NCBI RefSeq assembly: GCF_020554845.1 | Contig: NZ_JAJCIA010000008.1 | Span: 1 to 64,000 of the forward strand | Reading direction: 5' to 3' | Length of the DNA: 64,000 nt | From: Blautia faecis | GTDB taxonomy: Bacteria > Bacillota > Clostridia > Lachnospirales > Lachnospiraceae | Part shown: positions 8,458 through 19,837 of the stretch, piece after piece | Layout of the letters: each line of letters starts with the position of its first letter | Numbering within the stretch: the first letter of the stretch is position 1 | The notes under the pieces: model-generated | Databases searched by the model: none | What the model was told of the DNA's origin: nothing | Seen by the model: only the letters and a program-made list of their open reading frames with translations | Program-made: the position numbers and the translations under genes

Positions 8458-10557
8458 ATGCAGTTGGTGGTTACAGAGAAGCCCAGCGTAGCACAGGCAA
8501 TTTCCCATGTGATCGGGGCGAAAGAGAGAAAAGACGGTTACATGGAGGGAAACGGATTTCTCGTTTCATGGTGTGTAGGACATCTGGTAGAGCTGGCACA
8601 GCCGGAGATGTATTCAGAAGCGTGGAAAAAATGGAGCTATGAGAGCCTGCCCATGATACCGGAGCAGTGGCAGCATGAAGTGAAAAAGGAAACAGCAACG
8701 CAGTATAAAATCTTGAAAAATCTGATGCACGATACAAGAGTTGAAAGTGTGGTGTGTGCCACCGATGCCGGACGGGAGGGAGAACTTATCTTTCGTCTGG
8801 TATATGAACAGGCAGGCTGCTGGAAACCGATGAAACGCCTGTGGATCTCATCAATGGAGGAAAGTGCGATTCGTGACGGATTTGAAAACTTAAAGCCGGG
8901 AAGCGATTATGACAGTCTGTATCAGTCTGCACTTTGCAGACAGCAGGCGGACTGGCTGGTGGGATTAAATGGTACGAGATTATTTACCGTACTGTATGGT
9001 GGCAAGGTATTAAAGGTAGGCAGGGTACAGACACCCACCCTTACCATGCTGGTAGACCGTGAAGTGAAGATTATGAATTTTGAAAAAGAACAGTATTACA
9101 TGGCTCATATTCTGATGGATGGGATAGATGCCATGACAGAACGGATTGACGATAAGGCAAGGGCAGAAAGTATTGCTGCAGCGTGTGAAAGTCAGAGTGG
9201 AGTGGTTCGTTCCGTTATAAAGGAAAATAAAAGCGTTGCACCACCAAAACTTTATGACCTTACCACGCTTCAGCGGGATGCCAACCGTATCTTTGGTTTT
9301 ACTGCAAAGCAGACATTGGAGTACACCCAGAGCCTTTATGAGAAAAAGCTGGTCACTTATCCGAGAACGGACAGCCAGTATTTATCCGATGATATGGAAG
9401 AAACTGCAAAAGCGGTAATCGGGGCAGTTTATCAGGCGATTCTCTTTGAGGAACAGACCGGAGCAGAGCCGGATATAAAAAGAGTGCTGAACAGTAAAAA
9501 AGTGACCGATCACCATGCAATCATTCCTACCATAGAGATTGCAAAGACAGAACTTTCTACTGTGCCGGAGGGAGAAATGAAAATCTTGTCCCTTACTGCT
9601 AACCGTCTGTTATGTGCAACCGGGGAAAAGCAGTTGTATGAAACGGTAAAAGCAGAGTTTTCCTGCGGTGGTTACAGCTTTCATTTATCCGGAAAAACGG
9701 TTCTGCAGAACGGGTGGAAAGAATTTGAAGCAGCATTGAAACGTACCTACCGGGTAGAAAAAACAGATGAGGATAAGGAAGAGAAGAAACTGCCGGAGCT
9801 TTCTGAAGGCATGACGTTTCCAGTTATCCAGACAAAGGTAACAGAGCATTTCACGCAGCCTCCCAAACATTTTACCGAGGACAGCCTGCTTTCTGCGATG
9901 GAACGTGCCGGAGCAGAGGATATGGGCGATGAGGTGGAACGCAAAGGACTTGGCACACCTGCCACCAGAGCTGACATTATTGAAAAGCTGGTCAAAGACG
10001 GTTTTGTGAAACGGGAGAAAAAGCAGATGCTTCCCACCGAGGACGGGATGAAGCTCATTACTGTTCTGCCGGATTTGGTAAAATCCCCGAAGCTTACAGC
10101 AGATTGGGAGAATACGCTGACTTTGGTAGCAAAAGGCGAATACACCATGCAGGAGTTTATGGATGGCATTGAAGGTATGGTGCGGGAGCTGGTGCAGACC
10201 TATCACAGTATCAGTGACGATCAGAAGTCTTTGTTTGGAACGATGCAGGAAGTGCTTGGAAAATGCCCGAAATGCGGCAGCGATGTAGTAAAAGGAAAAT
10301 TCGGTGCTTCCTGCAAACAAAAATGCGGCATGAATGTGGGTAGGGCAATGGGAGCAACGCTTTCCGATACACAGATGAAAAGTCTGCTTGAAGGGAAAAA
10401 GACCCTTGTGAGAGGATTAAAAGGGAAAAAGGGAAGCTACGATGCGTACCTGATTCCGGAGGGAATTGAGGATTATTCTTATATCAAAGACGGAAAGGAA
10501 ATCAAAGGTTCGCAGTACAAATTCAAGATGGAATTTCCACCGAGAAAAAGCAAGTGA
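8458..10557 (+). CDS. topB: DNA topoisomerase III (type IA)
   Basis: This 699-residue enzyme relaxes or decatenates DNA through a 5'-phosphotyrosine bond. The N-terminal Toprim domain shows VTEKPSVAQAI at the start and CATDAGREGELIFR near residues 99-112. The catalytic tyrosine lies in VTYPRTDSQYL near residues 298-308. The C-terminus has a zinc-ribbon-like CPKCGSD...CKQKCG region near 602-625. TopB of this length is a standard part of Tn1549-like elements and probably handles transferred DNA or element replication. It starts four bases after the preceding stop. Confidence 0.95.
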   Translation: MQLVVTEKPSVAQAISHVIGAKERKDGYMEGNGFLVSWCVGHLVELAQPEMYSEAWKKWSYESLPMIPEQWQHEVKKETATQYKILKNLMHDTRVESVVCATDAGREGELIFRLVYEQAGCWKPMKRLWISSMEESAIRDGFENLKPGSDYDSLYQSALCRQQADWLVGLNGTRLFTVLYGGKVLKVGRVQTPTLTMLVDREVKIMNFEKEQYYMAHILMDGIDAMTERIDDKARAESIAAACESQSGVVRSVIKENKSVAPPKLYDLTTLQRDANRIFGFTAKQTLEYTQSLYEKKLVTYPRTDSQYLSDDMEETAKAVIGAVYQAILFEEQTGAEPDIKRVLNSKKVTDHHAIIPTIEIAKTELSTVPEGEMKILSLTANRLLCATGEKQLYETVKAEFSCGGYSFHLSGKTVLQNGWKEFEAALKRTYRVEKTDEDKEEKKLPELSEGMTFPVIQTKVTEHFTQPPKHFTEDSLLSAMERAGAEDMGDEVERKGLGTPATRADIIEKLVKDGFVKREKKQMLPTEDGMKLITVLPDLVKSPKLTADWENTLTLVAKGEYTMQEFMDGIEGMVRELVQTYHSISDDQKSLFGTMQEVLGKCPKCGSDVVKGKFGASCKQKCGMNVGRAMGATLSDTQMKSLLEGKKTLVRGLKGKKGSYDAYLIPEGIEDYSYIKDGKEIKGSQYKFKMEFPPRKSK

Positions 10558-10572
10558 AAAGGAGACAGAAAA

Positions 10573-10935
10573 ATGAATACAGAAATGAAAAAGACCGTTG
10601 TTTACAGCACCGGAGATAAAATTTTAAACATTATGAAAGAGCAGGATATGGATATTCCAGAACTTTCTTTGCGGTGCGGTGTCAGGGAAGATGTATTGAT
10701 GGATATTCTGGCAGGTATCCGGGAAGCAGATATAAGTACGCTCTGCAAAATTGCAGACGGACTGGAGATTTGTGTACGGGAGCTTTGCCCTGATGAAGAA
10801 AGCTATGTCGTTCCGGTGGAAAAAGATACCCTTGCAAAGCTCATTGTGATCAGCGAGCTGAAGGAGATGGAATTGGAGGAGCTGATTGGCACAATTCTGG
10901 AAAACGGTATCGAAGAACACGGTTTTTATGAATAA
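10573..10935 (+). CDS. small helix-turn-helix protein of the conjugative element
   Basis: This 120-residue protein begins with an Xre-like helix-turn-helix of about 60 residues (ILNIMKEQDMDIPELSLRCGVREDVLMDILAG), followed by an acidic C-terminal region without a recognised domain. AAAAGGAGA lies upstream of the ATG. It sits between topB and the giant methylase/helicase gene. It could regulate the element or serve as an accessory DNA-binding protein; which of these cannot be told from the sequence. Confidence 0.65.
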   Translation: MNTEMKKTVVYSTGDKILNIMKEQDMDIPELSLRCGVREDVLMDILAGIREADISTLCKIADGLEICVRELCPDEESYVVPVEKDTLAKLIVISELKEMELEELIGTILENGIEEHGFYE

Positions 10936-10936
10936 G

Positions 10937-10960
10937 GCGGCGGGGGTTATCCCCTCCGTC
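10937..10960 (+). promoter_or_regulatory. GC-rich hairpin in the leader of the giant helicase gene
   Basis: The segment GCGGGGG-TTAT-CCCC forms a short strong stem right after the stop of the HTH gene and 18 bases before the likely start of the next gene. No T-run follows, so it is not a standard terminator. It may tune expression or mRNA decay. This is inference. Confidence 0.35.
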
Positions 10961-10977
10961 ATTTTGGAGGAATGCTT

Positions 10978-13900
10978 ATGGTAACAAAATATCAGATGAT
11001 TTCCTATCTGGCGGAGGATACCGCAAAAGAGATAGCGAAAAACGGGCAGGAGTGGACAAGGTATCTGACTACCGCTGCAAGGCTTTATAAATATCCGTTC
11101 AATGAACAGATACTTATTTTTGCACAACGACCGGATGCAACAGCCTGTGCGTCCCTTGAACTATGGAATGAGAAGATGAATTGCTGGGTAAACCGTGGAG
11201 CAAAGGGAATTGCCCTGCTGGATACGGAAAATTCCTATACAAGATTGAAATATGTTTTCGATGTGTCCGACGTACATAAGGCAAGGCGGATAGGACGTGA
11301 TCCGAATTTGTGGGAGTTGCGTGAGGAGCATAAAGAAACAGTCCTGGCACAGCTTGAAAAGACATACGGGGAAACAGATAAAAACAGCTCCTTTGAACAG
11401 CGGATAATGGAAATATCCAATCGGATTGCTTTGGATTATTATGAAGAACTTCTGCCGGAAATCGAATATGTGAAAGAGGGCAGCTTTTTAGAGGAACTGG
11501 ACGAGTTAAATGTAGGTGTCAGGCTTCGTGATACGCTTTCTTCCAGTATTGCTTACACCATACTGTCACGATGCGGTGCAGATATGGAACTGTGGAACGA
11601 CGAGCTGGGATTTGAATATATCAGCGACTTTAATACGATGAAAACCCTGTCTGTTGTTGGTACAGCCACCACAGATATGTGCAAGCCGCTTTTAATGGAG
11701 ATAGGCAGAACCATAGGAGCGTATGACCGCCAGATTGCCCGCAGGAAGGCACAGGAAAAAGCTAATGCAGGACGCACACAAACTTCTTTGGAAAATACGG
11801 AGAAAGTGCTTGCAAATGAAGCAGATACATACTATAATGCTTTAAAGCGTGAAAGCGAAAAGGAACTACAAAACAATCAGGAGATAGAAATACAGAGCAA
11901 AAAGGAGGATGCGGCACATGAAACTGACATACGAAAAGAACGGGGATTATCTGATTCCGAACCTGACAGCGAACGAGGAACCGGAGGGAACGCTGACGAA
12001 GTACGGTCTGATGCGGAAGAACTTCTTACAGGAACACCGGAAAGGGATTTATCAGGGCATGATACTGGCGGGCGAGCTGAAAGCACACTGTCTGGAGATA
12101 CAGGAGCAGGCAGAGCAGAGAATGGAAGCCCTGAGCGAACAGATGGCGAAAGCAGAGGGAGTGAACGAGGAACTGAAAGCAGCCGATCAGATGAAGTGGG
12201 TAGCGAAGATGAACAACATCAGACATTCAGCGGAGGAGATCGTGCTGACGGAACTGATTTACAGTTAGAAAATGACATACAGGAAGAAGAAATACCAGAA
12301 CCGGATAGTGGAGAACATTCATTATCCGGTTCTTTTTTTCCGAAGCTGTCTGAAACAGAGCAGGGGGAGGACTTACAGCGTGGTATTTTATGCAGTGATG
12401 AGTTCCTGAAGCATAAAAGACCGGAAATAGCTGGGTATTTTCAGATAGAGCAGGATGCAAAGATTCAGGCGGATTATCTGAGAAATTCGTTCCGCATGGA
12501 AGAATACACCGAGTTCAATATCGGGGAAATGCGGGGCGGCTACCGTGCCGATGAGGACGGTATTACCTTATGGAAAGACAATTATCTGACCCGTGAAGCG
12601 GAAAGCAGGCTGTCATGGGAGGAAGCACGTTTTCTTGTCAATTCCTATATGGAGGACGGAGTATATCTTCTTCCAGGAGAAACCGCAGAGCGGATTGAAA
12701 CAGCGGGAATGTACCAGCAGCTTGACTTATTTTCCATGTTTACGGAGCAGGCTGGCAATCTTGCCATGAAACAGGCGGAAACAGTGACACCGATACGGTC
12801 AGAAACAAAGATACCGCCGGAGCAGATAGCGGATATTCTGCGGAGCGGCGGAGGCAGGGATAACAGCAGAAAGCGTATCTACATCAAATATCAGCAGGGA
12901 AAGACACCGGAGGAGATGGCTGCTTTCTTACAGAAAGAGTATGGAACAACCGGAAAGGGCTTTGAATTTGACGGAAAGCAGTTAGCGGTATGGTTCAATG
13001 AGGATGGGATGCGTGTCGGATATGGCACATCGACAGAGCGTCCGGTGCTTCAGATGAACTGGCAGGAGGTGGAAGCAAAAATCCGCTCACAGGTAGTAAA
13101 CGGTACCTATATGGGAGCAAATGAAGCTTATCTGACTGACGAAGCAGAACGTGACCGGATTGCAGGGCATCTCTTTTTCTTTTTCCGGGATGGCATGGGA
13201 GAACTGCCGGAGGAGCTTGGGCTAAAAGCAGGAAATTATCCGGAGGCTCATGCAAGAATGATAGAATACCTTTCTACGAAAGAAGGAGTTGAGCTTGTGG
13301 CTTCCCACATGGATCAGGCACTTCATCAGCTTGAAACCGGAGAGAAAAAGCTACGTTTCCGTTCAGTTATGCCAAAAGAGGAGCTTCGGGAGGAACTTGA
13401 CAATCTGCTGATAGAAAAACAAATCTTTCCAACCGCAGACCATGTGGAAATAAAAAGGGAGGATTTTATTACTCAGGACGAGATAGACCATAATCTTGGC
13501 AGGGGAAGTGGATATTCACATGGTTCTTTCCGCATCTATGATTATTTTCAGGAAAAGCATGACAGCAAAGAAGCAGCGGAATTTCTGAAAAAAGAATATG
13601 GCATTGGAGGCGGCTCTCATGCACTTGCAGGAGCAGACCATAGCTGGCAAGACCACAACTTTAAAGGGATTGAATTAAAAAAGGGAAATATCTGCGAACC
13701 TTATGCGAAAGTGCTGCTGTCTTGGAAAGTAGTCGAAAAGCGTATCCGAAAGCTGGTGGCGGAAGATAAGTATTTATCTCCGGCAGGGAAAGAAGCCTAT
13801 GCCCGGTACAAAGAGGAAGAAGCACAGAAAGCGCTGGAAAAAGCACAGGCGGTAATAGAACGGAAAGCGAAGGTTGCCTGTAAAGAAGCCATTGAACGGA

Positions 13901-16900
13901 CGATTTCGGAAAAATTTGACGGGTATCGTCTGCCGAAAGATACACCGGATGAAGTAATCCGAAAATATGGTAGCGAGCGTGTCAGCTATGTACTTGCCAA
14001 TACTGTCATGCACCTGACGCACGATGGCAGATTTTCTCCCGACAATAAGGCATGGGCAAAAGAAATAGAACCGTATGCCAAGTATGAGAACCGTGATTTG
14101 ATTGTTTCTTCCCACCCGGCGGTCTTAAATGGATTTATCAATCAGACAAGACGGTATATGGAGCAGGAGCTTGCAACAAAGCAGATTACCATTGACGGAC
14201 AGTTATGTATGAAAGTAGATGAATGGGAAGCTGACGGAGCTGCATTTTTACTGGGCAATTCTATGGAAGATAAGAATTTCTTTTATGCGTCGGTTAATGA
14301 AAGCTTTCATTACGAGTATGATTATATGCCGGACAGAGAAGAGGTAGAGGATGACTACATAAATAGTATTGCAATGGAAGATATAGACCGACACGAAGCG
14401 GAGGTGTTTTCACGCATTGAGGGAACGGAAGATGTAGCGGAAACAGAATCACGATTCTCAGTTGAGGAAATCAGCGATGCCTTTGAGCCGGGACAGGATT
14501 TTGCAGTATGGGATCATGGCAGGGAAGATTATTATATAAAAGAGGACGGTACAATTCCCACCTTTGAAACAAAAGAGGAAGCGGAACACTATCTGCAAAG
14601 CATGGAACCGGACACTTCTGGACACGATGTCCAAAAGTCAGTGGAAGAACCTGCCATAGAAAAGCCTGTGAAGCAGTCTGCACCAAAGATTGATAAATCC
14701 AATGCGGTCAATTTCCATATCACGGACGATGCGTTAGGAGTAGGCAGTGCGAAAGAGAAATTCAGACGAAATATAGAAGCAATCCGTACTTTGGAAAAGG
14801 TGGAGAGCGAGAAGCGTATCGCCACATCGGAAGAACAGCAGATTTTATCACAGTATGTTGGCTGGGGCGGGCTTGCCGATGCCTTTGATGAAAGCAAATC
14901 TGCATGGGCGGGAGAATATCAGCAGTTAAAGGAATTGTTATCGTCGCAGGAGTACGCTTCTGCAAGGGAAAGCACCTTAAATGCCCACTATACCAGTCCT
15001 GCCATTATCCGCAGTATTTATGATACCTTAGACCGTATGGGATTTGAAAAGGGGAATGTATTAGAGCCTGCAATGGGTATCGGAAATTTCTTCGGAATGC
15101 TGCCGGAGAAGATGCAGGAAAGCCGACTTTATGGTGTGGAGCTGGATGGTATTACGGGCAGGATTGCAAGACAGCTCTATCCGAAAGCGGATATTAAAAT
15201 ATCCGGTTTTGAAAAAACAGACTATCCGAATGATTTTTTTGATGTAGCAGTCGGCAACGTGCCATTCGGACAGTATAAGGTAGCGGATAAACAATATGAT
15301 AAAAATAATTTCCTGATTCATGATTATTTCTTTGCAAAGACATTAGATAAAGTCCGTCCCGGCGGTGTGGTTGCTTTTGTTACCAGTAAGGGAACAATGG
15401 ATAAAAAAAGTCCGGAGGTCAGAAAGTATCTGGCTCAGCGAGCGGAGCTTATGGGGGCGGTCAGACTTCCGAATACAGCATTTAAGGAAAATGCAGGGAC
15501 AGAAGTCACTTCGGATATTTTGTTTTTTAAGAAGCGTGACCGTGTGATGGACATAGAACCGGATTGGGTACATTTATCAGAAGATGCAAACGGTATCGCC
15601 ATGAATACCTACTTTGCGGAACACCCGGAAATGATTGTTGGGAAAATGGAAATGGTCAGCGGTCCCTATGGCATGGAAAGCACCTGCCAACCGGATGCCA
15701 CAAGACCGTTTGCAGAGCAGTTAATGGATGCGGTCAGCCGGATTGACGGGGAAATCGAAGCAGTGGAGACGGACGAGCTTGCGGATGAGCTGGCAGATGC
15801 CACCATTCCGGCAGACCCGGACGTAAAGAATTACAGCTACACACTGGTGGAAGATAAGGTATATTACCGTGAAAATTCCATTATGAAGCCTGTGGATATG
15901 TCAGAATCCATGCAGGAACGCATAAAAGGCATGGTAGGAATCCGAAACTGTACGCAAGAGCTTATCAATTTGCAGTTGGAAGAATATCCGGATACTGTGA
16001 TTAAGGAAAAGCAGAAAGAATTGAATACCCTTTATGATACGTTCAGCAGAAAATACGGTTTAATCAATTCCCAGACCAACAAAAGAGCCTTTAATCAGGA
16101 CAGCAGCTATTGTCTGTTATGTTCTCTGGAAAAGCTGGATGACGAGGGAAATTTCAAAGGCAAAGCGGATATGTTCACGAAACGTACCATTAAGAAAGCG
16201 GAAGTGGTTACAAGCGTGGATACAGCAACGGAAGCTCTGGCAGTATCTTTATCAGAAAAAGCAAAAGTTGACCTTTCTTATATGGCGGAGCTGACCGGAA
16301 AAGAGATTGATACAATCAAAGAAGAACTGACGGGCATTATCTTTCAGAATCCGGTCACAGACAGGTGGGAAGCAGCGGACGAGTATTTAAGCGGCAATGT
16401 CCGGGATAAGTTGCAAACAGCGAAGATTTACGCCGAAAACCACCCGGAATACAACATAAATGTGCAGGCACTTACACAGGTGCAGCCCACAGAACTGGAT
16501 GCCAGCGAGATTGAGGTGCGTATCGGTGCCACATGGGTTGAACCGAAATATATTGAAGATTTCATGCGTGATGTTTTTGAAACACCGCAGCATCTTTTCA
16601 ACCGGAATACAATGGGGATTCAGTATTCCGATGTGACAGGACAGTGGAATGTAAAAGGAAAAAGTGCGGATTACGGAAACAGTCTTGTAAATATGACTTA
16701 TGGTACAAACCGGAGAAATGCTTATCAGATTTTAGAGGATTCTCTGAATTTAAAGGACAGCCGGGTGTACGATACCGTGATAGAGGACGGAAAGGAAACG
16801 AGAGTCCTGAATAAAAAGGAAACCATGATTGCCAGTCAGAAACAGGAGGCAGTCCGGGAAGCCTTTAAGAACTGGGTATTTGAAGATCAGGAACGTAGAC

Positions 16901-19671
16901 AGGACTTGGTGGCGAAATATAACAAGCTCTTTAATTCTACCAGACCAAGAGAATATGACGGTTCCCATTTGAAATTCCCTGGCATGACACCGGACATCGA
17001 CCTTAGACCGCACCAGTTAAATGCGGTGGCACACCAGCTTTACGGGGACAATACCCTGCTTGCTCATTGTGTGGGAGCAGGAAAGACCTTTGAAATGATT
17101 GCTGCAGCAATGGAAAGCAAGCGGTTAGGGTTATGCCAAAAGAGCCTGTTCGTTGTTCCCAATCATTTGACGGAACAGTGGGCGAGTGACTTTTTGCGGT
17201 TATATCCCGGAGCAAATATTTTAGCGGCAACGAAGAAAGATTTTGAGCCAGCCAACCGGAAGAAATTCTGTTCCAGAATCGCCACCGGAGATTATGATGC
17301 TGTCATTATCGGGCATAGCCAGTTTGAAAAAATCCCGTTGTCGCAGGAAAGACAGATAGGCATTATCGAAAGACAGATTGATGAGATTGAGCTTGCCATA
17401 GAGCAGGCGAAAGCAGATAACGGGGAGCGTTACACCATTAAGCAGATGGAAAAGTCCAGAAAATCCCTTATGACAAGACTGGAAAAACTCAACGATACTT
17501 CCCGGAAAGATAATGTTGTAACCTTTGAGCAGTTAGGTGTGGACAGGCTGTTTGTAGATGAAAGTCACAATTATAAGAACCTTTTTCTATACACGAAAAT
17601 GCGGAATGTGGCGGGCATTGCACAGACGGAAGCACAGAAGTCCTCCGATATGTTTGCTAAGTGCCAGTACCTTGATGAGCTGACTGGCGGAAAGGGCATT
17701 ACGTTTGCTACGGGTACGCCGATCAGCAACAGTATGACGGAGCTTTACACCAATATGCGGTATCTTCAGTATGGTACGCTTCAGAAGATGGGATTAGGGC
17801 ATTTTGACAGTTGGGCAGCTTCTTTTGGAGAAACACAGACCGCCATTGAGCTGGCACCGGAGGGAACAGGATACCGGGCAAAGACAAGATTTGCAAAATT
17901 CTTCAATCTGCCGGAGCTGATTGCACTTTTCAAGGAGAGTGCGGATATCCAGACACCGGATATGTTAAAGCTGCCTGTGCCGGAAGCAGAATATGAGAAC
18001 GTGGTGCTGAAACCCAGCGAATATCAGAAAGAGATGGTAACATCGCTGGCAGACCGGGCGGAGGCAGTGCGTAACAGACTGGTAGAGCCGCATCAGGATA
18101 ATATGCTCAAGATTACCAACGATGGAAGAAAACTGGCACTCGACCAGCGTCTGATCAACGATATGCTCCCCGATGAGGAACATTCCAAAGCAAAAACCTG
18201 TGTGGATAAGGCATTTGAGATTTGGGAAGATACCAAAGGGGAGAAATCAGCACAGCTTATTTTCTGTGATTTATCGACACCGAAAGGAGATGGTACATTT
18301 AATGTCTATGAGGATATAAGAAATAAACTGATGGAAAAAGGTGTTCCCGCAGAAGAAATCGCCTTTATACATCAGGCAAATACGGAGCTTAGGAAAGCGG
18401 AGCTGTTCAGTAAGGTAAGAAGCGGACAGGTTCGTTTTTTATTGGGTTCTACTGCAAAAATGGGAGCTGGGACAAACGTGCAGGACAGACTGATTGCGCT
18501 GCACCACCTCGATGTACCGTGGCGTCCGTCTGATATTGAACAGCAGGAGGGGCGTATTTTGCGGCAGGGCAACAGGAATCCAAAGGTTAAGATTTTCCGG
18601 TATGTGACAGAGGGAACATTTGACAGCTACTCATGGCAGCTCATCGAGAATAAGCAGAAATTTATCGGTCAGATTATGACAAGCAAATCTCCGGTGCGAA
18701 GCTGTGAGGATGTGGATGAAGCGGCACTTTCCTATGCAGAGGTTAAGGCTCTGGCAACGGGGAATCCCTACATAAAAGAAAAGATGGATTTGGATATTCA
18801 GGTCAGCAAGCTGAAACTGATGAAAGCCAACCACACCAGTCAGAAATACCGTCTGGAGGACAACATTGCAAAGCATTATCCACAGCAGATAACTATTCTG
18901 AAGGAACGGATCAGCGGCTTGCAGGCAGATATTCAGACTGCAAAAGCCAATCTCCCGGCAGATAAGGAGCTTTTCTCTATGAAGGTTGGGAATAAGGTCT
19001 ATACGGATAAAAAAGAAGCCGGAACTGCACTTGTGGAGATGTGCAAAGAAATCAAGAGCGTTAATGCTCCGGCAGCCATTGGAGAGTATGCAGGCTTTAA
19101 AATGGCGGTGTCCTTTGATTCCTTTAACCATAAATTCGTTATGAACATCAAAGGGCAGCTCAGTCATAATCTGGAGATTGGTGTTGACCCGTTGGGTAAC
19201 ATTTCCCGTATCAACCATGCGTTGGAAGCCATGACAAAGGAACTGGCAGAAGCATCCACAAAGCTGGAGAATGTGGAGCGTCAGCTTGAAACAGCGAAGG
19301 TAGAGGTTACAAAGCCATTTGCACAGGAAGCAGAGCTTTCAGAGAAGTTAGACCGCCTTTCTGCCTTAAATGCCCTGCTCAATATGGACGAAAAGGGAGA
19401 TGACGGAATAGGTATGGAAGATGATAAATCGGAACTGGGTACTGAGCAGGTGGCAGATACCAGAAAACCGTATCCCATAGAAAATACCCGACATAATTAT
19501 GCTGTGGAGAATGGAAATCCGCAGGGAATGAGGCTCACAGCAGCGATGGCGGATAAGCCGGCACAGAGGGTATCCTTGAAAGAAAAGCTTGAGACTATGA
19601 AAGTAAAGGCTGCGGGGAATAATATAGAAAATTCCGTGCAAAGAGATAAGGGGAAGGAGGAGTATTTGTAA
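10978..19671 (+). CDS. giant DNA methylase/SNF2-type helicase of the conjugative element
   Basis: This protein has about 2897 residues. An N-terminal ArdC-like region (about 1-80) is followed by a disordered acidic stretch near 300-460 and a long middle region with LPD/DUF3849-like parts. An N6-adenine methylase core has motif [12 protein letters not shown] near 1362 and an NPPY-like GNVPFGQY near 1426. A superfamily 2 helicase follows, with Walker [11 protein letters not shown] near 2029, DEAH-like VDESHNYKN near 2192 and motif [13 protein letters not shown] near 2522. ATG 10978 is chosen over 10972 because GGAGG at 10966-10970 is too close to the latter. The disordered stretch overlaps a nested TnpV gene, and another linker carries one of the element's coding palindromes (14614-14638). 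Such proteins are thought to protect or process incoming DNA. Confidence 0.9.
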   Translation: MVTKYQMISYLAEDTAKEIAKNGQEWTRYLTTAARLYKYPFNEQILIFAQRPDATACASLELWNEKMNCWVNRGAKGIALLDTENSYTRLKYVFDVSDVHKARRIGRDPNLWELREEHKETVLAQLEKTYGETDKNSSFEQRIMEISNRIALDYYEELLPEIEYVKEGSFLEELDELNVGVRLRDTLSSSIAYTILSRCGADMELWNDELGFEYISDFNTMKTLSVVGTATTDMCKPLLMEIGRTIGAYDRQIARRKAQEKANAGRTQTSLENTEKVLANEADTYYNALKRESEKELQNNQEIEIQSKKEDAAHETDIRKERGLSDSEPDSERGTGGNADEVRSDAEELLTGTPERDLSGHDTGGRAESTLSGDTGAGRAENGSPERTDGESRGSERGTESSRSDEVGSEDEQHQTFSGGDRADGTDLQLENDIQEEEIPEPDSGEHSLSGSFFPKLSETEQGEDLQRGILCSDEFLKHKRPEIAGYFQIEQDAKIQADYLRNSFRMEEYTEFNIGEMRGGYRADEDGITLWKDNYLTREAESRLSWEEARFLVNSYMEDGVYLLPGETAERIETAGMYQQLDLFSMFTEQAGNLAMKQAETVTPIRSETKIPPEQIADILRSGGGRDNSRKRIYIKYQQGKTPEEMAAFLQKEYGTTGKGFEFDGKQLAVWFNEDGMRVGYGTSTERPVLQMNWQEVEAKIRSQVVNGTYMGANEAYLTDEAERDRIAGHLFFFFRDGMGELPEELGLKAGNYPEAHARMIEYLSTKEGVELVASHMDQALHQLETGEKKLRFRSVMPKEELREELDNLLIEKQIFPTADHVEIKREDFITQDEIDHNLGRGSGYSHGSFRIYDYFQEKHDSKEAAEFLKKEYGIGGGSHALAGADHSWQDHNFKGIELKKGNICEPYAKVLLSWKVVEKRIRKLVAEDKYLSPAGKEAYARYKEEEAQKALEKAQAVIERKAKVACKEAIERTISEKFDGYRLPKDTPDEVIRKYGSERVSYVLANTVMHLTHDGRFSPDNKAWAKEIEPYAKYENRDLIVSSHPAVLNGFINQTRRYMEQELATKQITIDGQLCMKVDEWEADGAAFLLGNSMEDKNFFYASVNESFHYEYDYMPDREEVEDDYINSIAMEDIDRHEAEVFSRIEGTEDVAETESRFSVEEISDAFEPGQDFAVWDHGREDYYIKEDGTIPTFETKEEAEHYLQSMEPDTSGHDVQKSVEEPAIEKPVKQSAPKIDKSNAVNFHITDDALGVGSAKEKFRRNIEAIRTLEKVESEKRIATSEEQQILSQYVGWGGLADAFDESKSAWAGEYQQLKELLSSQEYASARESTLNAHYTSPAIIRSIYDTLDRMGFEKGNVLEPAMGIGNFFGMLPEKMQESRLYGVELDGITGRIARQLYPKADIKISGFEKTDYPNDFFDVAVGNVPFGQYKVADKQYDKNNFLIHDYFFAKTLDKVRPGGVVAFVTSKGTMDKKSPEVRKYLAQRAELMGAVRLPNTAFKENAGTEVTSDILFFKKRDRVMDIEPDWVHLSEDANGIAMNTYFAEHPEMIVGKMEMVSGPYGMESTCQPDATRPFAEQLMDAVSRIDGEIEAVETDELADELADATIPADPDVKNYSYTLVEDKVYYRENSIMKPVDMSESMQERIKGMVGIRNCTQELINLQLEEYPDTVIKEKQKELNTLYDTFSRKYGLINSQTNKRAFNQDSSYCLLCSLEKLDDEGNFKGKADMFTKRTIKKAEVVTSVDTATEALAVSLSEKAKVDLSYMAELTGKEIDTIKEELTGIIFQNPVTDRWEAADEYLSGNVRDKLQTAKIYAENHPEYNINVQALTQVQPTELDASEIEVRIGATWVEPKYIEDFMRDVFETPQHLFNRNTMGIQYSDVTGQWNVKGKSADYGNSLVNMTYGTNRRNAYQILEDSLNLKDSRVYDTVIEDGKETRVLNKKETMIASQKQEAVREAFKNWVFEDQERRQDLVAKYNKLFNSTRPREYDGSHLKFPGMTPDIDLRPHQLNAVAHQLYGDNTLLAHCVGAGKTFEMIAAAMESKRLGLCQKSLFVVPNHLTEQWASDFLRLYPGANILAATKKDFEPANRKKFCSRIATGDYDAVIIGHSQFEKIPLSQERQIGIIERQIDEIELAIEQAKADNGERYTIKQMEKSRKSLMTRLEKLNDTSRKDNVVTFEQLGVDRLFVDESHNYKNLFLYTKMRNVAGIAQTEAQKSSDMFAKCQYLDELTGGKGITFATGTPISNSMTELYTNMRYLQYGTLQKMGLGHFDSWAASFGETQTAIELAPEGTGYRAKTRFAKFFNLPELIALFKESADIQTPDMLKLPVPEAEYENVVLKPSEYQKEMVTSLADRAEAVRNRLVEPHQDNMLKITNDGRKLALDQRLINDMLPDEEHSKAKTCVDKAFEIWEDTKGEKSAQLIFCDLSTPKGDGTFNVYEDIRNKLMEKGVPAEEIAFIHQANTELRKAELFSKVRSGQVRFLLGSTAKMGAGTNVQDRLIALHHLDVPWRPSDIEQQEGRILRQGNRNPKVKIFRYVTEGTFDSYSWQLIENKQKFIGQIMTSKSPVRSCEDVDEAALSYAEVKALATGNPYIKEKMDLDIQVSKLKLMKANHTSQKYRLEDNIAKHYPQQITILKERISGLQADIQTAKANLPADKELFSMKVGNKVYTDKKEAGTALVEMCKEIKSVNAPAAIGEYAGFKMAVSFDSFNHKFVMNIKGQLSHNLEIGVDPLGNISRINHALEAMTKELAEASTKLENVERQLETAKVEVTKPFAQEAELSEKLDRLSALNALLNMDEKGDDGIGMEDDKSELGTEQVADTRKPYPIENTRHNYAVENGNPQGMRLTAAMADKPAQRVSLKEKLETMKVKAAGNNIENSVQRDKGKEEYL
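11918..12268 (+). CDS. tnpV: TnpV family protein nested in another frame of the helicase gene
   Basis: This 116-residue protein begins [16 protein letters not shown] and continues with the family features [34 protein letters not shown] and the end [10 protein letters not shown], all typical of TnpV proteins of Clostridiales transposons. It lies wholly inside the giant methylase/helicase gene in a different frame. AAAGGAGG at 11901-11908 sits nine bases before the ATG, so it has its own good ribosome site. The surrounding protein is Glu/Ser/Gly-rich and apparently disordered exactly here, as expected for an overprinted linker. The function of TnpV is unknown. Confidence 0.8.
   Translation: MKLTYEKNGDYLIPNLTANEEPEGTLTKYGLMRKNFLQEHRKGIYQGMILAGELKAHCLEIQEQAEQRMEALSEQMAKAEGVNEELKAADQMKWVAKMNNIRHSAEEIVLTELIYS
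14614..14638 (+). repeat. coding palindrome, copy 3
   Basis: Arms ACTTCTGGACA and TGTCCAAAAGT flank CGA. It is read as TSGHDVQKS within a linker of the giant methylase/helicase, just before the conserved methylase region. Confidence 0.85.
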
Positions 19672-19794
19672 TTATTATATTTCTTTTTATGCAAATATGA
19701 AATATAATATTAGTTCAAGGGAAATATAGTGATAGAGCGATTTGGAAAAAGCTAAAGAGAAATGGAGACAACGTAATACATAAAAATGAAAATT

Positions 19795-19823
19795 GAATTT
19801 GTCAGACACTGTCTGACAAATTC
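19795..19823 (+). promoter_or_regulatory. 29-bp perfect palindrome before the DUF1016 nuclease gene
   Basis: Arms GAATTTGTCAGACA and TGTCTGACAAATTC flank a single C, ending 14 bases before the start codon. No T-run follows. A near copy lies inside the coding region at 20128-20148. It is likely an operator or a recognition site for the adjacent protein. The rest of the gap from 19672 shows only AT-rich sequence without clear features. Confidence 0.6.
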
Positions 19824-19837
19824 GGAAAGGATATATT

